The position numbers and the translations under genes are program-made. A model generated the notes under the pieces. The model did not search any database. It was not told the DNA's origin and saw only the letters and a list, made by a program, of their open reading frames with translations. This document shows, piece after piece, positions 18,399 through 26,139 of a stretch of DNA of 47,643 nucleotides. Every line of letters starts with the position of its first letter. Position 1 is the stretch's first letter. The stretch covers positions 1 through 47,643 of the forward strand of contig CAMQVY010000016.1 of the NCBI GenBank assembly GCA_947038405.1, read 5' to 3'. The DNA is from an uncultured Rikenellaceae bacterium. Lineage in GTDB: Bacteria > Bacteroidota > Bacteroidia > Bacteroidales > Rikenellaceae.

Positions 18399-19115
18399 AT
18401 GAGCATTGAGCAAAATACGATAAAACACATAGCCGTAATAATGGACGGAAATGGTCGCTGGGCACAAGAACGAGGAGAAGATCGTATATACGGTCATATC
18501 AACGGAGTGGAGAGCGTCAGAAGAACCATTAATGCAGCTCTTGATAATAATATTAAGTTTTTAACGCTATACACATTTTCAACTGAAAATTGGGGTAGAC
18601 CCGCTTATGAAGTTGAAGGTTTAATGGAGTTATTTTGTAAGTGTGTTGCTGCCGAAGCTCCCTTACTAATAGAGAAAAATGTTAGGGTTAAGGTCATTGG
18701 CGATATTGAAAATATGCCAAAAAATGTTCAAGAGCACTTGAATACAATAGTTGACCTTACTAAAGATGGAGAGAAATTAACTCTGATACTAGCACTGAAT
18801 TATAGCTCAAAAGATGAGATTACTAGAGCAATTAAGAAAATTGCCTGTAAAATAGAAAACAAAGAGATTAATCCCCAAGATATTACTCAATCACTAATAA
18901 ATCAACACCTTGATACTGCAAATTATCCAGATCCAGATCTGATTATTCGTACAAGTGGTGAATGTAGACTAAGCAACTTCCTTTTATGGCAGTCTGCATA
19001 TAGTGAGATGTATTTTACAGATACTCTATGGCCTGACTTTAATAAAGAGTCTTTTGATGAGGCTCTTAAATCATACTCTTCTCGAAATAGAAGATTTGGA
19101 ACACTAACTAAATAG
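18399..19115 (+). CDS. uppS: Isoprenyl transferase (undecaprenyl diphosphate synthase)
   Basis: Makes the C55 lipid carrier used for peptidoglycan and surface glycans. The cis-prenyltransferase motif IMDGNGRWA is at 14-22 with the catalytic Asp16, and RTSGECRLSNFLLWQ plus the C-terminal YSSRNRRFG region follow. I place the start at ATG 18399 (238 residues). An in-frame TTG 30 bases upstream overlaps the predicted -7 element and adds only unconserved residues. It forms an operon with bamA (15-base gap to an alternative GTG, 18 to the ATG). Confidence 0.95.
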   Translation: MSIEQNTIKHIAVIMDGNGRWAQERGEDRIYGHINGVESVRRTINAALDNNIKFLTLYTFSTENWGRPAYEVEGLMELFCKCVAAEAPLLIEKNVRVKVIGDIENMPKNVQEHLNTIVDLTKDGEKLTLILALNYSSKDEITRAIKKIACKIENKEINPQDITQSLINQHLDTANYPDPDLIIRTSGECRLSNFLLWQSAYSEMYFTDTLWPDFNKESFDEALKSYSSRNRRFGTLTK

Positions 19116-19133
19116 AATATTTAATAGAACGTG

Positions 19134-21659
19134 ATGAATAGAACTAAATTAAGTATCGCTGTAATTTTAGCTATCGTATTTAATATAAATGTGTTTGCGC
19201 AAAATAAAGCTGACTCAACATCTATACCTGCAAATACAAGTATGGCTGATTACACTGCACCTAAACTCTACACGATAAGTGAGATAAATGTGCGTGGAAT
19301 TAACTTCATGAATAAAGATATCCTAATAAATGAAACAGGGCTGGTTAGTGGCGACTCAATATATGTACCTGGATCTAAAATATCAAAGGTTATTAGTAAT
19401 TTGTGGGCGAAAGGATACTTCTCTGATGTTCAAATCGCTGTTGACCCTATTGGTATTGGTAATAAAGCAAACGTAAATATATACCTAAAGGAGAGACCTC
19501 GTATATATACATGGCAATTTAATGGGGTTAAAAAAAGTGAAAAAACAGAGCTTACAGAGGCTCTACAGATCAAACGTGGATCTGAGTTATCAGACTATGT
19601 TATCGACAAAAATAAAGGAATAATAACAAACTACTTCTATAAAAAAGGATTCCTTAACACTGAAGTTAATGTTGAGATTGAAAACGACTCGACAATGGCA
19701 AATGCCGTAAACTTAACTTTCAATGTAGACAAAAATAGTAAAGTAAGAATTGGCGATATTACATTTACTGGAAATGAAGTCTTTTCTGATAAAAAACTAG
19801 CATCAACATTAAAGAAAACTAAGAAAAAAACTTGGAACTTCTTTAAAAGCTCAAAATTTAAAGAGGATGAGTATGAAGCTGATAAAGAGAATATTTTAGA
19901 TTTCTACAACTCTCAAGGGTATAGAAATGCAATTTTAGTAAAAGACTCGATATATAAGATTAACCATAAACGTATAGGTATCGCTCTAACTGTAGAAGAG
20001 GGTGATAAATACTTCTTTAGAAATATCTCTTGGATCGGAAATAGTGTCTACAAAACTGAGATGTTATCTCAAATGTTAGGTATTAAAAATGGCGACACTT
20101 ACGACCGTAAAACACTGAATACTAGACTAGGAATCGGGGCTGAAACTAATCCTGACGACTTCTCTTCTGTGTCATCTATATATCAAAATAAAGGGTACTT
20201 AATGTCGGAAATTGCTCCAACTGAGATTGTTATTGGTCAAGACTCAATAGACCTTGAGATTAAGATTTCAGAAGGCAACCCTTTTACTATCAATGAAATT
20301 AATATATCAGGTAATACTCGTATTGATGATGAGGTAATTCGTCGTGAACTATCGACTCATCCAGGAGAACTATATGACAGATCTCTTCTAATGAGAACTA
20401 TGCGTCAATTGTCTCAAATGCAACACTTCAACCCTGAAGCTATAATGCCTAATCCTGTACCTATTAGCGATAACCTTGTTGATATTGAATGGAATTTGGA
20501 GGAGATTGCTGCTGATAAATTTGAAATATCTGGTGGTTGGGGTGCTGATATGTTTGTTGGATCTATTGGTGTACAACTCAACAACCTTGCACTTAAAGAC
20601 TTCCTGAAGAGAGATAAATGGACTCCTTATCCACAAGGACAAACTCAACAAATGAGAATCCAAGCACAAACAAATGGTTCTTACTATAACCAATTCTCTT
20701 TAAGTGTTACAGACCCATGGTTTGGAGGAAAAAAACCGAACTCATTAACGGTTTCGAGTCACTACTCTTCGGAAAATGATGCGTATTATATTGGACAAAA
20801 AAGTAATAAGTACTTTAGAACTGTTGGAGTTGCTGTTGGTCTAGGTCGTCGATTAGTGTGGCCAGATACATATTTTACTCTTTACAATGAGCTATCATAC
20901 CAATCATACAATCTTAAGGATTGGCCATCTTTCGTTATTGAAAATGGTACTTCTAATATCTTTGCTCTTAAAACAATTTTTGGACGTAACTCTGTTGACC
21001 AACCGATATACCCTCGTACTGGTTCTGATTTCTCGGTTACAGTTACTCTAACTCCTCCATACTCACTATTTGATAAGAAAGATTATTCAAATCAGGATCT
21101 AACTGACAATCAAAGATACGGGTGGATAGAGTATCATAAATGGGAATTTAAAGGACAGTGGTTTACTCCTATATCTAAAAACAATAAACTTGTTTTAATG
21201 GCGAAAGCTGAAATGGGACTACTTGGTAGCTATGATGAAAATAAATTATCTCCATTTGAAGGATTTGATGTTGGAGGTGATGGAATGTCTGGATATAATG
21301 TATATGGAGTAGATGTTATTGGTCTTAGAGGTTATGAAAATAGCTCTATAACTCCTGCTAATAATGAGAGAAGTTACGCTCGTGCATACAATAAGTACAC
21401 TGTTGAATTACGTTATCCTCTTATGTTAGAACCTAGCTCAACAATATATGCTCTCGTATTTGCAGAAGGTGGTAATGCGTTTAGCTCTTGGAAAGAGTTT
21501 GACCCACTAAAATTGAAAAGATCTCTTGGTGGTGGTATCAGACTATTCCTTCCTATTGTTGGTATGATTGGATTTGATATGGCTTACGGATTTGACCGTG
21601 ACTCAAGAGGTGAAAAAGGGGGATGGCAACCACACTTTATGATTGGTACGCAGTTTTAA
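19134..21659 (+). CDS. bamA: Outer-membrane assembly factor BamA
   Basis: Central subunit of the BAM complex that folds beta-barrel proteins into the outer membrane. A signal peptide (MNRTKLSIAVILAIVFN to about VFAQ, residue 23) is followed by POTRA repeats, including ISEINVRGINFMNKDILI near residue 48 and later blocks FTINEINISGNTRIDDEVI and IRRELSTHPGELYD. A C-terminal 16-strand barrel with the GLRGYE-like lid motif follows, and the protein ends in Phe (MIGTQF) as outer-membrane substrates do. I choose ATG 19134 (841 residues) over the adjacent in-frame GTG at 19131. Two Skp-like chaperone genes follow. Confidence 0.95.
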   Translation: MNRTKLSIAVILAIVFNINVFAQNKADSTSIPANTSMADYTAPKLYTISEINVRGINFMNKDILINETGLVSGDSIYVPGSKISKVISNLWAKGYFSDVQIAVDPIGIGNKANVNIYLKERPRIYTWQFNGVKKSEKTELTEALQIKRGSELSDYVIDKNKGIITNYFYKKGFLNTEVNVEIENDSTMANAVNLTFNVDKNSKVRIGDITFTGNEVFSDKKLASTLKKTKKKTWNFFKSSKFKEDEYEADKENILDFYNSQGYRNAILVKDSIYKINHKRIGIALTVEEGDKYFFRNISWIGNSVYKTEMLSQMLGIKNGDTYDRKTLNTRLGIGAETNPDDFSSVSSIYQNKGYLMSEIAPTEIVIGQDSIDLEIKISEGNPFTINEINISGNTRIDDEVIRRELSTHPGELYDRSLLMRTMRQLSQMQHFNPEAIMPNPVPISDNLVDIEWNLEEIAADKFEISGGWGADMFVGSIGVQLNNLALKDFLKRDKWTPYPQGQTQQMRIQAQTNGSYYNQFSLSVTDPWFGGKKPNSLTVSSHYSSENDAYYIGQKSNKYFRTVGVAVGLGRRLVWPDTYFTLYNELSYQSYNLKDWPSFVIENGTSNIFALKTIFGRNSVDQPIYPRTGSDFSVTVTLTPPYSLFDKKDYSNQDLTDNQRYGWIEYHKWEFKGQWFTPISKNNKLVLMAKAEMGLLGSYDENKLSPFEGFDVGGDGMSGYNVYGVDVIGLRGYENSSITPANNERSYARAYNKYTVELRYPLMLEPSSTIYALVFAEGGNAFSSWKEFDPLKLKRSLGGGIRLFLPIVGMIGFDMAYGFDRDSRGEKGGWQPHFMIGTQF

Positions 21660-21677
21660 TTAGGTAGGTGATACAGA

Positions 21678-21685
21678 TATTTTTG
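21678..21685 (+). promoter_or_regulatory. Possible internal -7 element before the first OmpH gene
   Basis: TATTTTTG fits TAnnTTTG and lies 34 bases before the gene, but there is no convincing -33. It may be an internal promoter for the chaperone genes or a chance match. Confidence 0.25.
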
Positions 21686-21719
21686 AATAAATAATTATTA
21701 ATTCTAAAAAACATTAATT

Positions 21720-22232
21720 ATGAAAAAGACACTGTTTTTGATTATTGCAATGATAATCACTTGTTCATTCAGTTTTGCGCAAAATTATGCTGTTGTGAAC
21801 ACACAAACAATATTAAGTAAAGTTCCAGCTTACACTGAAGCTCAGAAAAAAGTAGAATTATACAGCAAAGAGCAACAAACAAAAATAGACAATGCCTATA
21901 TTACTGTAGAGAAGAAGTTCGATACATATCAACAAAACAAAGAGAGCATGTCTGAATCTGAGAGAAAATTAGCAGAATCTGAAATTATTAATAACGAAAA
22001 AAAAATAGTAGAATTTCAAGAGAGAATATTCGGGAAAGAAGGAACTCTTATGGAGATGAGTACAACACTATTTAAGCCTATTCAAGATAAGCTAACTGCG
22101 ATTCTAAAGAACTATGCTATACAAAATAAATATGAGCTTATTATCGATATTTCTACAACTCAATCAATACTATATTACGCTCCGACTTCAGATAAAACAG
22201 AAGATATAATTAAATTAATAAATAAAAAATAG
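21720..22232 (+). CDS. OmpH/Skp-family periplasmic chaperone (first copy)
   Basis: A signal peptide (MKKTLFLIIAMIITCSFSFAQ, about 21 residues) precedes a short beta core NYAVVNTQTILSKVPAY. A long charged alpha-helical arm (about 40-130) rich in Lys, Glu and Gln follows, then a closing segment TQSILYYAPTSDKTEDIIKLI. This is the Skp tentacle architecture; Skp holds unfolded outer-membrane proteins in the periplasm and hands them to BamA, whose gene is directly upstream. The length of 170 residues is typical. It is one of two tandem paralogues. Confidence 0.92.
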   Translation: MKKTLFLIIAMIITCSFSFAQNYAVVNTQTILSKVPAYTEAQKKVELYSKEQQTKIDNAYITVEKKFDTYQQNKESMSESERKLAESEIINNEKKIVEFQERIFGKEGTLMEMSTTLFKPIQDKLTAILKNYAIQNKYELIIDISTTQSILYYAPTSDKTEDIIKLINKK

Positions 22233-22254
22233 TTTTAAAAACAAACATTATTCT

Positions 22255-22806
22255 ATGAAAACACTATTGAAATTAACTCTTGTTGCTATCCTTTTTGTTA
22301 GCACTAGCTCTGTATCTGCTCAAAAAATGGGTTATCTTAACACACAAGAACTTCTTTATTCTATGCCTGAAATTGATTCAGTACAGATCAAGGTTGAGAA
22401 GTTCTCTACAGAACTTAGAGAAATGCTTGAAATTATGCAAGTTGAGTTTAACAACAAAGTTGCTGATTATCAAAAACAAACAGCTACAGGAATGTCTGAT
22501 GCTGTTCGTGAGTTAAAAGAGACAGAGCTTCAAGAGCTTAGATCTAGATCTGTTGCATTTGAGACAAGTGCTAAAACTGACATTGATAAGGAGTATTCAA
22601 CTTTGATGCAACCTATTCTTAAAAAGCTTCAAGATGCAATTGAGAAGGTATCTAAAGATAATAAATTTGTAACAGTATTTGACCAAGCTACTGGAGCGGT
22701 TGCTTATGTAGATAAGAGTGTTTTAGTTGATGTTGCGCCATTAATTAGAACTTACCTTGGTATTAAAGAGCCTGTTAAACAGATATCTCCTGCGGCTACA
22801 AAGTAG
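22255..22806 (+). CDS. OmpH/Skp-family periplasmic chaperone (second copy)
   Basis: Paralogue of the preceding gene with a signal peptide ending at about SVSAQ (residue 23), then KMGYLNTQELLYSMPEIDS, a long amphipathic helical arm, and the closing AYVDKSVLVDVAPLIRTYLGI. The motifs YLNTQELL and the C-terminal VDVAPLI are the more canonical Skp form. The arm has more hydrophobic heptads than the first copy, so the two may form separate or mixed trimers; that is inference. It is followed 23 bases later by a strong terminator. Confidence 0.93.
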   Translation: MKTLLKLTLVAILFVSTSSVSAQKMGYLNTQELLYSMPEIDSVQIKVEKFSTELREMLEIMQVEFNNKVADYQKQTATGMSDAVRELKETELQELRSRSVAFETSAKTDIDKEYSTLMQPILKKLQDAIEKVSKDNKFVTVFDQATGAVAYVDKSVLVDVAPLIRTYLGIKEPVKQISPAATK

Positions 22807-22822
22807 TAGATAAGTTTTTAAT

Positions 22823-22868
22823 AAAAAAGACCCTTGCAAGATACTGATCTTGCAAGGGTCTTTTTTTT
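22823..22868 (+). terminator. Strong rho-independent terminator of the nadK/uppS-bamA-skp operon
   Basis: Perfect 14-bp stem (22829-22842 / 22847-22860) with loop ACTG, followed by eight T and preceded by an A-run that can extend the stem. Confidence 0.95.
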
Positions 22869-23062
22869 GTAATGAGCTATAAGTAACGAAACATATTAAT
22901 CAATATACTCTACTATGTATATATGAGTACTCTTCAATTAACCATAAAGGTTAAATCAAAAAGAGTGATATCGTTTGGGTATACTAAATTCATATACAGT
23001 CTATGTCATCCATATCATGGATATATATTTACACCAATTGAAATTGAGTCCGCACTATACGA
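22869..23062. other. Gene-free AT-rich stretch between skp terminator and tRNA terminator
   Basis: No convincing gene. A 60-codon open frame (22923-23105, plus) has no recognisable domain and runs into the tRNA terminator hairpin. A remnant of an element once inserted at the tRNA 3' side is possible, but no att repeat of the tRNA end was found. Confidence 0.5.
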
Positions 23063-23103
23063 ACAAAAAAAAGAAGAATCTATTTATAATAGACTCTTCT
23101 TTT
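23063..23103 (-). terminator. Terminator of tRNA-His
   Basis: On the minus strand a 9-bp stem (23069-23077 / 23095-23103) with a further inner 4-bp stem is followed by a run of eight T. It begins 11 bases after the tRNA 3' end. Confidence 0.85.
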
Positions 23104-23114
23104 AATACTTATTG

Positions 23115-23189
23115 GGTGGATGATGGGTTTCGAACCCACGACCTTCGGAACCACAAACCGACGCTCTAACCAACTGAGCTACAACCACC
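23115..23189 (-). tRNA. tRNA-His (anticodon GTG)
   Basis: The cloverleaf reads on the minus strand: acceptor GTGGTTG from 23188 with the extra G-1 at 23189, D-arm GCTCAGTTGGTTAGAGC, anticodon loop TTGTGGT with GTG at 23152-23154, T-arm GTGGGTTCGAAACCCAT, acceptor 3' side CATCCAC and discriminator C73 at 23115. G-1 and C73 are identity elements of tRNA-His. The encoded bases after C73 read CAA, so CCA is not complete and must be added by the cca product. Two T-T oppositions are seen: 5-68 in the acceptor and 31-39 in the anticodon stem. Confidence 0.95.
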
Positions 23190-23272
23190 ATGGTTATTTC
23201 CTCTTATTGAGAGCACAAATATAGATAGATTTTCAATATCTACCAAATTTTTTAGCGAAAAAATTACATTTT

Positions 23273-23324
23273 ATTTAAAAAAAGTTTGTGTAAGGGCTAA
23301 ATATAGCTCTCACACAAACTTTTT
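23273..23324 (-). terminator. Terminator of the polysaccharide utilisation operon
   Basis: On the minus strand a 12-bp stem (arms 23280-23291 and 23312-23323), extended by an inner 6-bp stem with one G-T, is followed by eight T. It lies about 80 bases after the GH2 stop and before tRNA-His. Confidence 0.9.
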
Positions 23325-23400
23325 AGACACTATTGATCAAATATATGATATAAACAAAGGTTGAAAAGCACCAACCCAATGGAACCTTTATACAAATTAT

Positions 23401-26061
23401 TTAGTTTTTATAGATTCTAATAGCATTTAATACTGGCTCACCTGCAATTTTATCAAATTTTACTGATACTCCCTTACCATCTTTCACAATTACCTCATAC
23501 TTCTTGATAGCAGCTCTACTAAATCCAATATCCTTTGCAATACACAACGACTCCGAAACTAAAGTACCATTAATTGATATATCGAAACGTCGCTCCTTAT
23601 ACTCCTTCTGCTCGGCATCTCCTCCTAAATTATATGCCAAAGCCTCCTTACTACTCTCTGAATCTAACTCTGCTAAATATAAATAGATGGAGTATTGTCC
23701 ATCAGGAACATCTGCTCGAAACTCCTCAATACCTACTCGCTGTGTCTGAAAAATAGGATGATTAATAGTTCCTCTAATATCGGCATCTGAACCTAAAAGA
23801 GATCCTGCCCATGTATTGCGTCTGTATACATCTCCTCCAACATAACCCCAGCTACCCTCTTTATACTCTTGTTCTGGAATCCATGCAGTTTGAGACACAC
23901 GATCCTCAAAATACCTATGAGAACCCAACATTACATTCATCTCTGTAAATGGAACTTTTGATTTTGAAATATGATTTGGAATTAATTTAAAATCAACATT
24001 TAATACATCTGTCAGCGAACCGGACTTAGCTACAATATGATTACGCCCATTGATAAATGGAACATTAAACATCGCAACACCTCCATCACTATTCACTGTT
24101 CCGAGACTCTCTCCATTAACTGTAAGTGTAGCACTCTTTTGATTTGTAAATATAGGCAAAGGCTGAACACAAACCTCTTCGCCTCTGTTAGCAACCCCGC
24201 CTCTACTCTTCCACTCCTTATTACCAACATATAATAAAGGTATCTTGTTTAATGAAACTTCATAAAATAGATAAGTATCCTTCTTCTCTCGATCCAATCC
24301 TGTAACCCCCTTATTATTCACATGAGGTACTGCATCAACTCTTGGCTCTGAGTAGAAATCATTAAGATTCCACATCGAGAAACCTGTAACGAAATCACGC
24401 TTCAACATCTCCTTCAAGTAGTGACGGTGATATATCAACCCATACTCTTGTGTGAAGTCGAATCTCTCGGAATTAAATGAATGTAGACGAGGGTCAACTC
24501 CTGGTCCATACTCTGTAACAATTATACTTTTACCCTTGTACTCCTTATTAGCTCTATCTAAAAGACGTTGAAAATCATTAATATCTGGCTCATACCACCC
24601 TTGATAGAGATTCCACCCCTGAATCATAGGGATGTCAGTCAAATTTGCACGCTCATACGCATAAGGAGCGTTGTGGTATGCCATCATGGTATATCTAGTT
24701 GGGTCTGTTGTTCTTACACATGACTCTAACACTCTCGCTACTTTTTCAACATCCTTATAGTATTGATTCATACGAACTTCATCTCCTTTATATGGAGGAC
24801 GCAGAAGAACCTCATTCATATATGCCCACATAACAACGGAAGGTCGGTTGAAATCTTGATAGATCATCTCCTTAACCATATGTACTGAGTTATCAGTAAA
24901 CTCTTGTGTCTCCGTTACTGCATTTACGATGGGAATTTCAACTGAAGTTACAATCCCCAATTTATCGCACATCTCCATGATAATAGGATCTTGAGGGTAA
25001 TGTGAAACTCTTAAAAAATTACCTCCCATATTTTTTAGTAACATTAAATCTCTAACGTGCATATCATCACTCAAAGCATAACCCTTGCCCAAATAGTCTT
25101 GGTGGCGACAACTACCTGTTAATTTATGATGGCGTCCATTCAAATAAAATCCTTTTTCAGAATCGAATGAAAACCAACGTAATCCCATAGGATTTGATAC
25201 CTCATCTAATAACTCCTTTGTCTCCGCATCATATACCTTGGTATAGACCATATATCTATGCGGATCATCAATATCCCATAAACGTGGAGACTTAATCTCA
25301 ATACCACTCTGAACTTGAATACTCTCACCAATTTCCAATTCACTAACCTCTGATACACTCTCCACAACTCCACCAAATCCATCGGCAATAGTGTGCTCAA
25401 CCAAAACCGATGTCGCTTTATCTGTATCATTACTCAAATGTGTCGTAAACTCAACCACAGCACTTTTCTCAGTAACTTTAGGTGTCTTAATATAGACTCC
25501 TGAAGATGAATAGTGGTCTAAAGATACGTGAACCTTATCTGTATATACCATATATACATCTCGATATATACCTCCAAAGAATGTAAAATCTGCTGATAGT
25601 GGCGGGATATTAGGATTATGAGCATTATCAACTCTAATCGCAAGACTATTCTTCTCGCCATAATTAATATACTTGGTCACATCAAAGTTAAAACGAGTAT
25701 AGCCTCCAGTATGTTCACCCGCATAATGTCCGTTTACATAGAGTTGAACAACTTGATTGGCCCCCTCAAAATAGACAAATACTTGTTTACCTGTATTACT
25801 CTCTGCAACATCTATATCACGTCGATACCACGCAACACCACGGTAAAATCCCGGAGTTGAATCATCTGCATCAACATTATTCCACGTATGTGGAATGTTT
25901 ACAACATCCCATACAGCATCATCGAACGTTGGTTTGTGTGCATCATATGCTACACCCTTATTAAACTTCCAATTATCATTGATTGTGTACTTTATCCGTT
26001 GCCCTGCCGTAGCTGTGCAAACAAATAGTACTAACGATAGTAACAATCCTATTTTTTTCAT
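23401..26061 (-). CDS. Secreted family 2 glycoside hydrolase with C-terminal malectin-like domain
   Basis: Has a signal peptide of about 19 residues, then GH2 sugar-binding and Ig-like domains (about 25-290) and a TIM barrel (about 300-600). Catalytic residues are visible: acid/base Glu417 in WAYMNEV and nucleophile Glu517 in VTEYGPG. The remaining roughly 250 residues include a DUF4982-like Ig domain and a malectin-type carbohydrate-binding module (GDVYRRNTWAGSLLGSDADI). GH2 enzymes act as exo-beta-galactosidases, glucuronidases, mannosidases or related activities. Linkage to a complete glucuronate pathway makes beta-glucuronidase or galacturonidase plausible, but the sequence does not settle it. 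It is the last gene of the SusC/D operon and is probably periplasmic. Confidence 0.88.
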   Translation of the reverse strand: MKKIGLLLSLVLFVCTATAGQRIKYTINDNWKFNKGVAYDAHKPTFDDAVWDVVNIPHTWNNVDADDSTPGFYRGVAWYRRDIDVAESNTGKQVFVYFEGANQVVQLYVNGHYAGEHTGGYTRFNFDVTKYINYGEKNSLAIRVDNAHNPNIPPLSADFTFFGGIYRDVYMVYTDKVHVSLDHYSSSGVYIKTPKVTEKSAVVEFTTHLSNDTDKATSVLVEHTIADGFGGVVESVSEVSELEIGESIQVQSGIEIKSPRLWDIDDPHRYMVYTKVYDAETKELLDEVSNPMGLRWFSFDSEKGFYLNGRHHKLTGSCRHQDYLGKGYALSDDMHVRDLMLLKNMGGNFLRVSHYPQDPIIMEMCDKLGIVTSVEIPIVNAVTETQEFTDNSVHMVKEMIYQDFNRPSVVMWAYMNEVLLRPPYKGDEVRMNQYYKDVEKVARVLESCVRTTDPTRYTMMAYHNAPYAYERANLTDIPMIQGWNLYQGWYEPDINDFQRLLDRANKEYKGKSIIVTEYGPGVDPRLHSFNSERFDFTQEYGLIYHRHYLKEMLKRDFVTGFSMWNLNDFYSEPRVDAVPHVNNKGVTGLDREKKDTYLFYEVSLNKIPLLYVGNKEWKSRGGVANRGEEVCVQPLPIFTNQKSATLTVNGESLGTVNSDGGVAMFNVPFINGRNHIVAKSGSLTDVLNVDFKLIPNHISKSKVPFTEMNVMLGSHRYFEDRVSQTAWIPEQEYKEGSWGYVGGDVYRRNTWAGSLLGSDADIRGTINHPIFQTQRVGIEEFRADVPDGQYSIYLYLAELDSESSKEALAYNLGGDAEQKEYKERRFDISINGTLVSESLCIAKDIGFSRAAIKKYEVIVKDGKGVSVKFDKIAGEPVLNAIRIYKN

Positions 26062-26139
26062 AATTTTTATTCTTATTCTTCACTGCCTCTAGGAAACTAC
26101 CATATACGGGAGGATATACATGTTGGTAGAAAACTATTA

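Noticed and set aside
22923-23105. 60-codon plus-strand open frame between the skp terminator and tRNA-His
   Set aside because: No recognisable domain, no promoter or ribosome site, and its last codons are the tRNA terminator hairpin. Kept only as a gene-free stretch.
23065-23189. Integration site at the tRNA-His 3' end
   Set aside because: A second copy of the tRNA 3' end or an adjacent integrase was looked for and not found.
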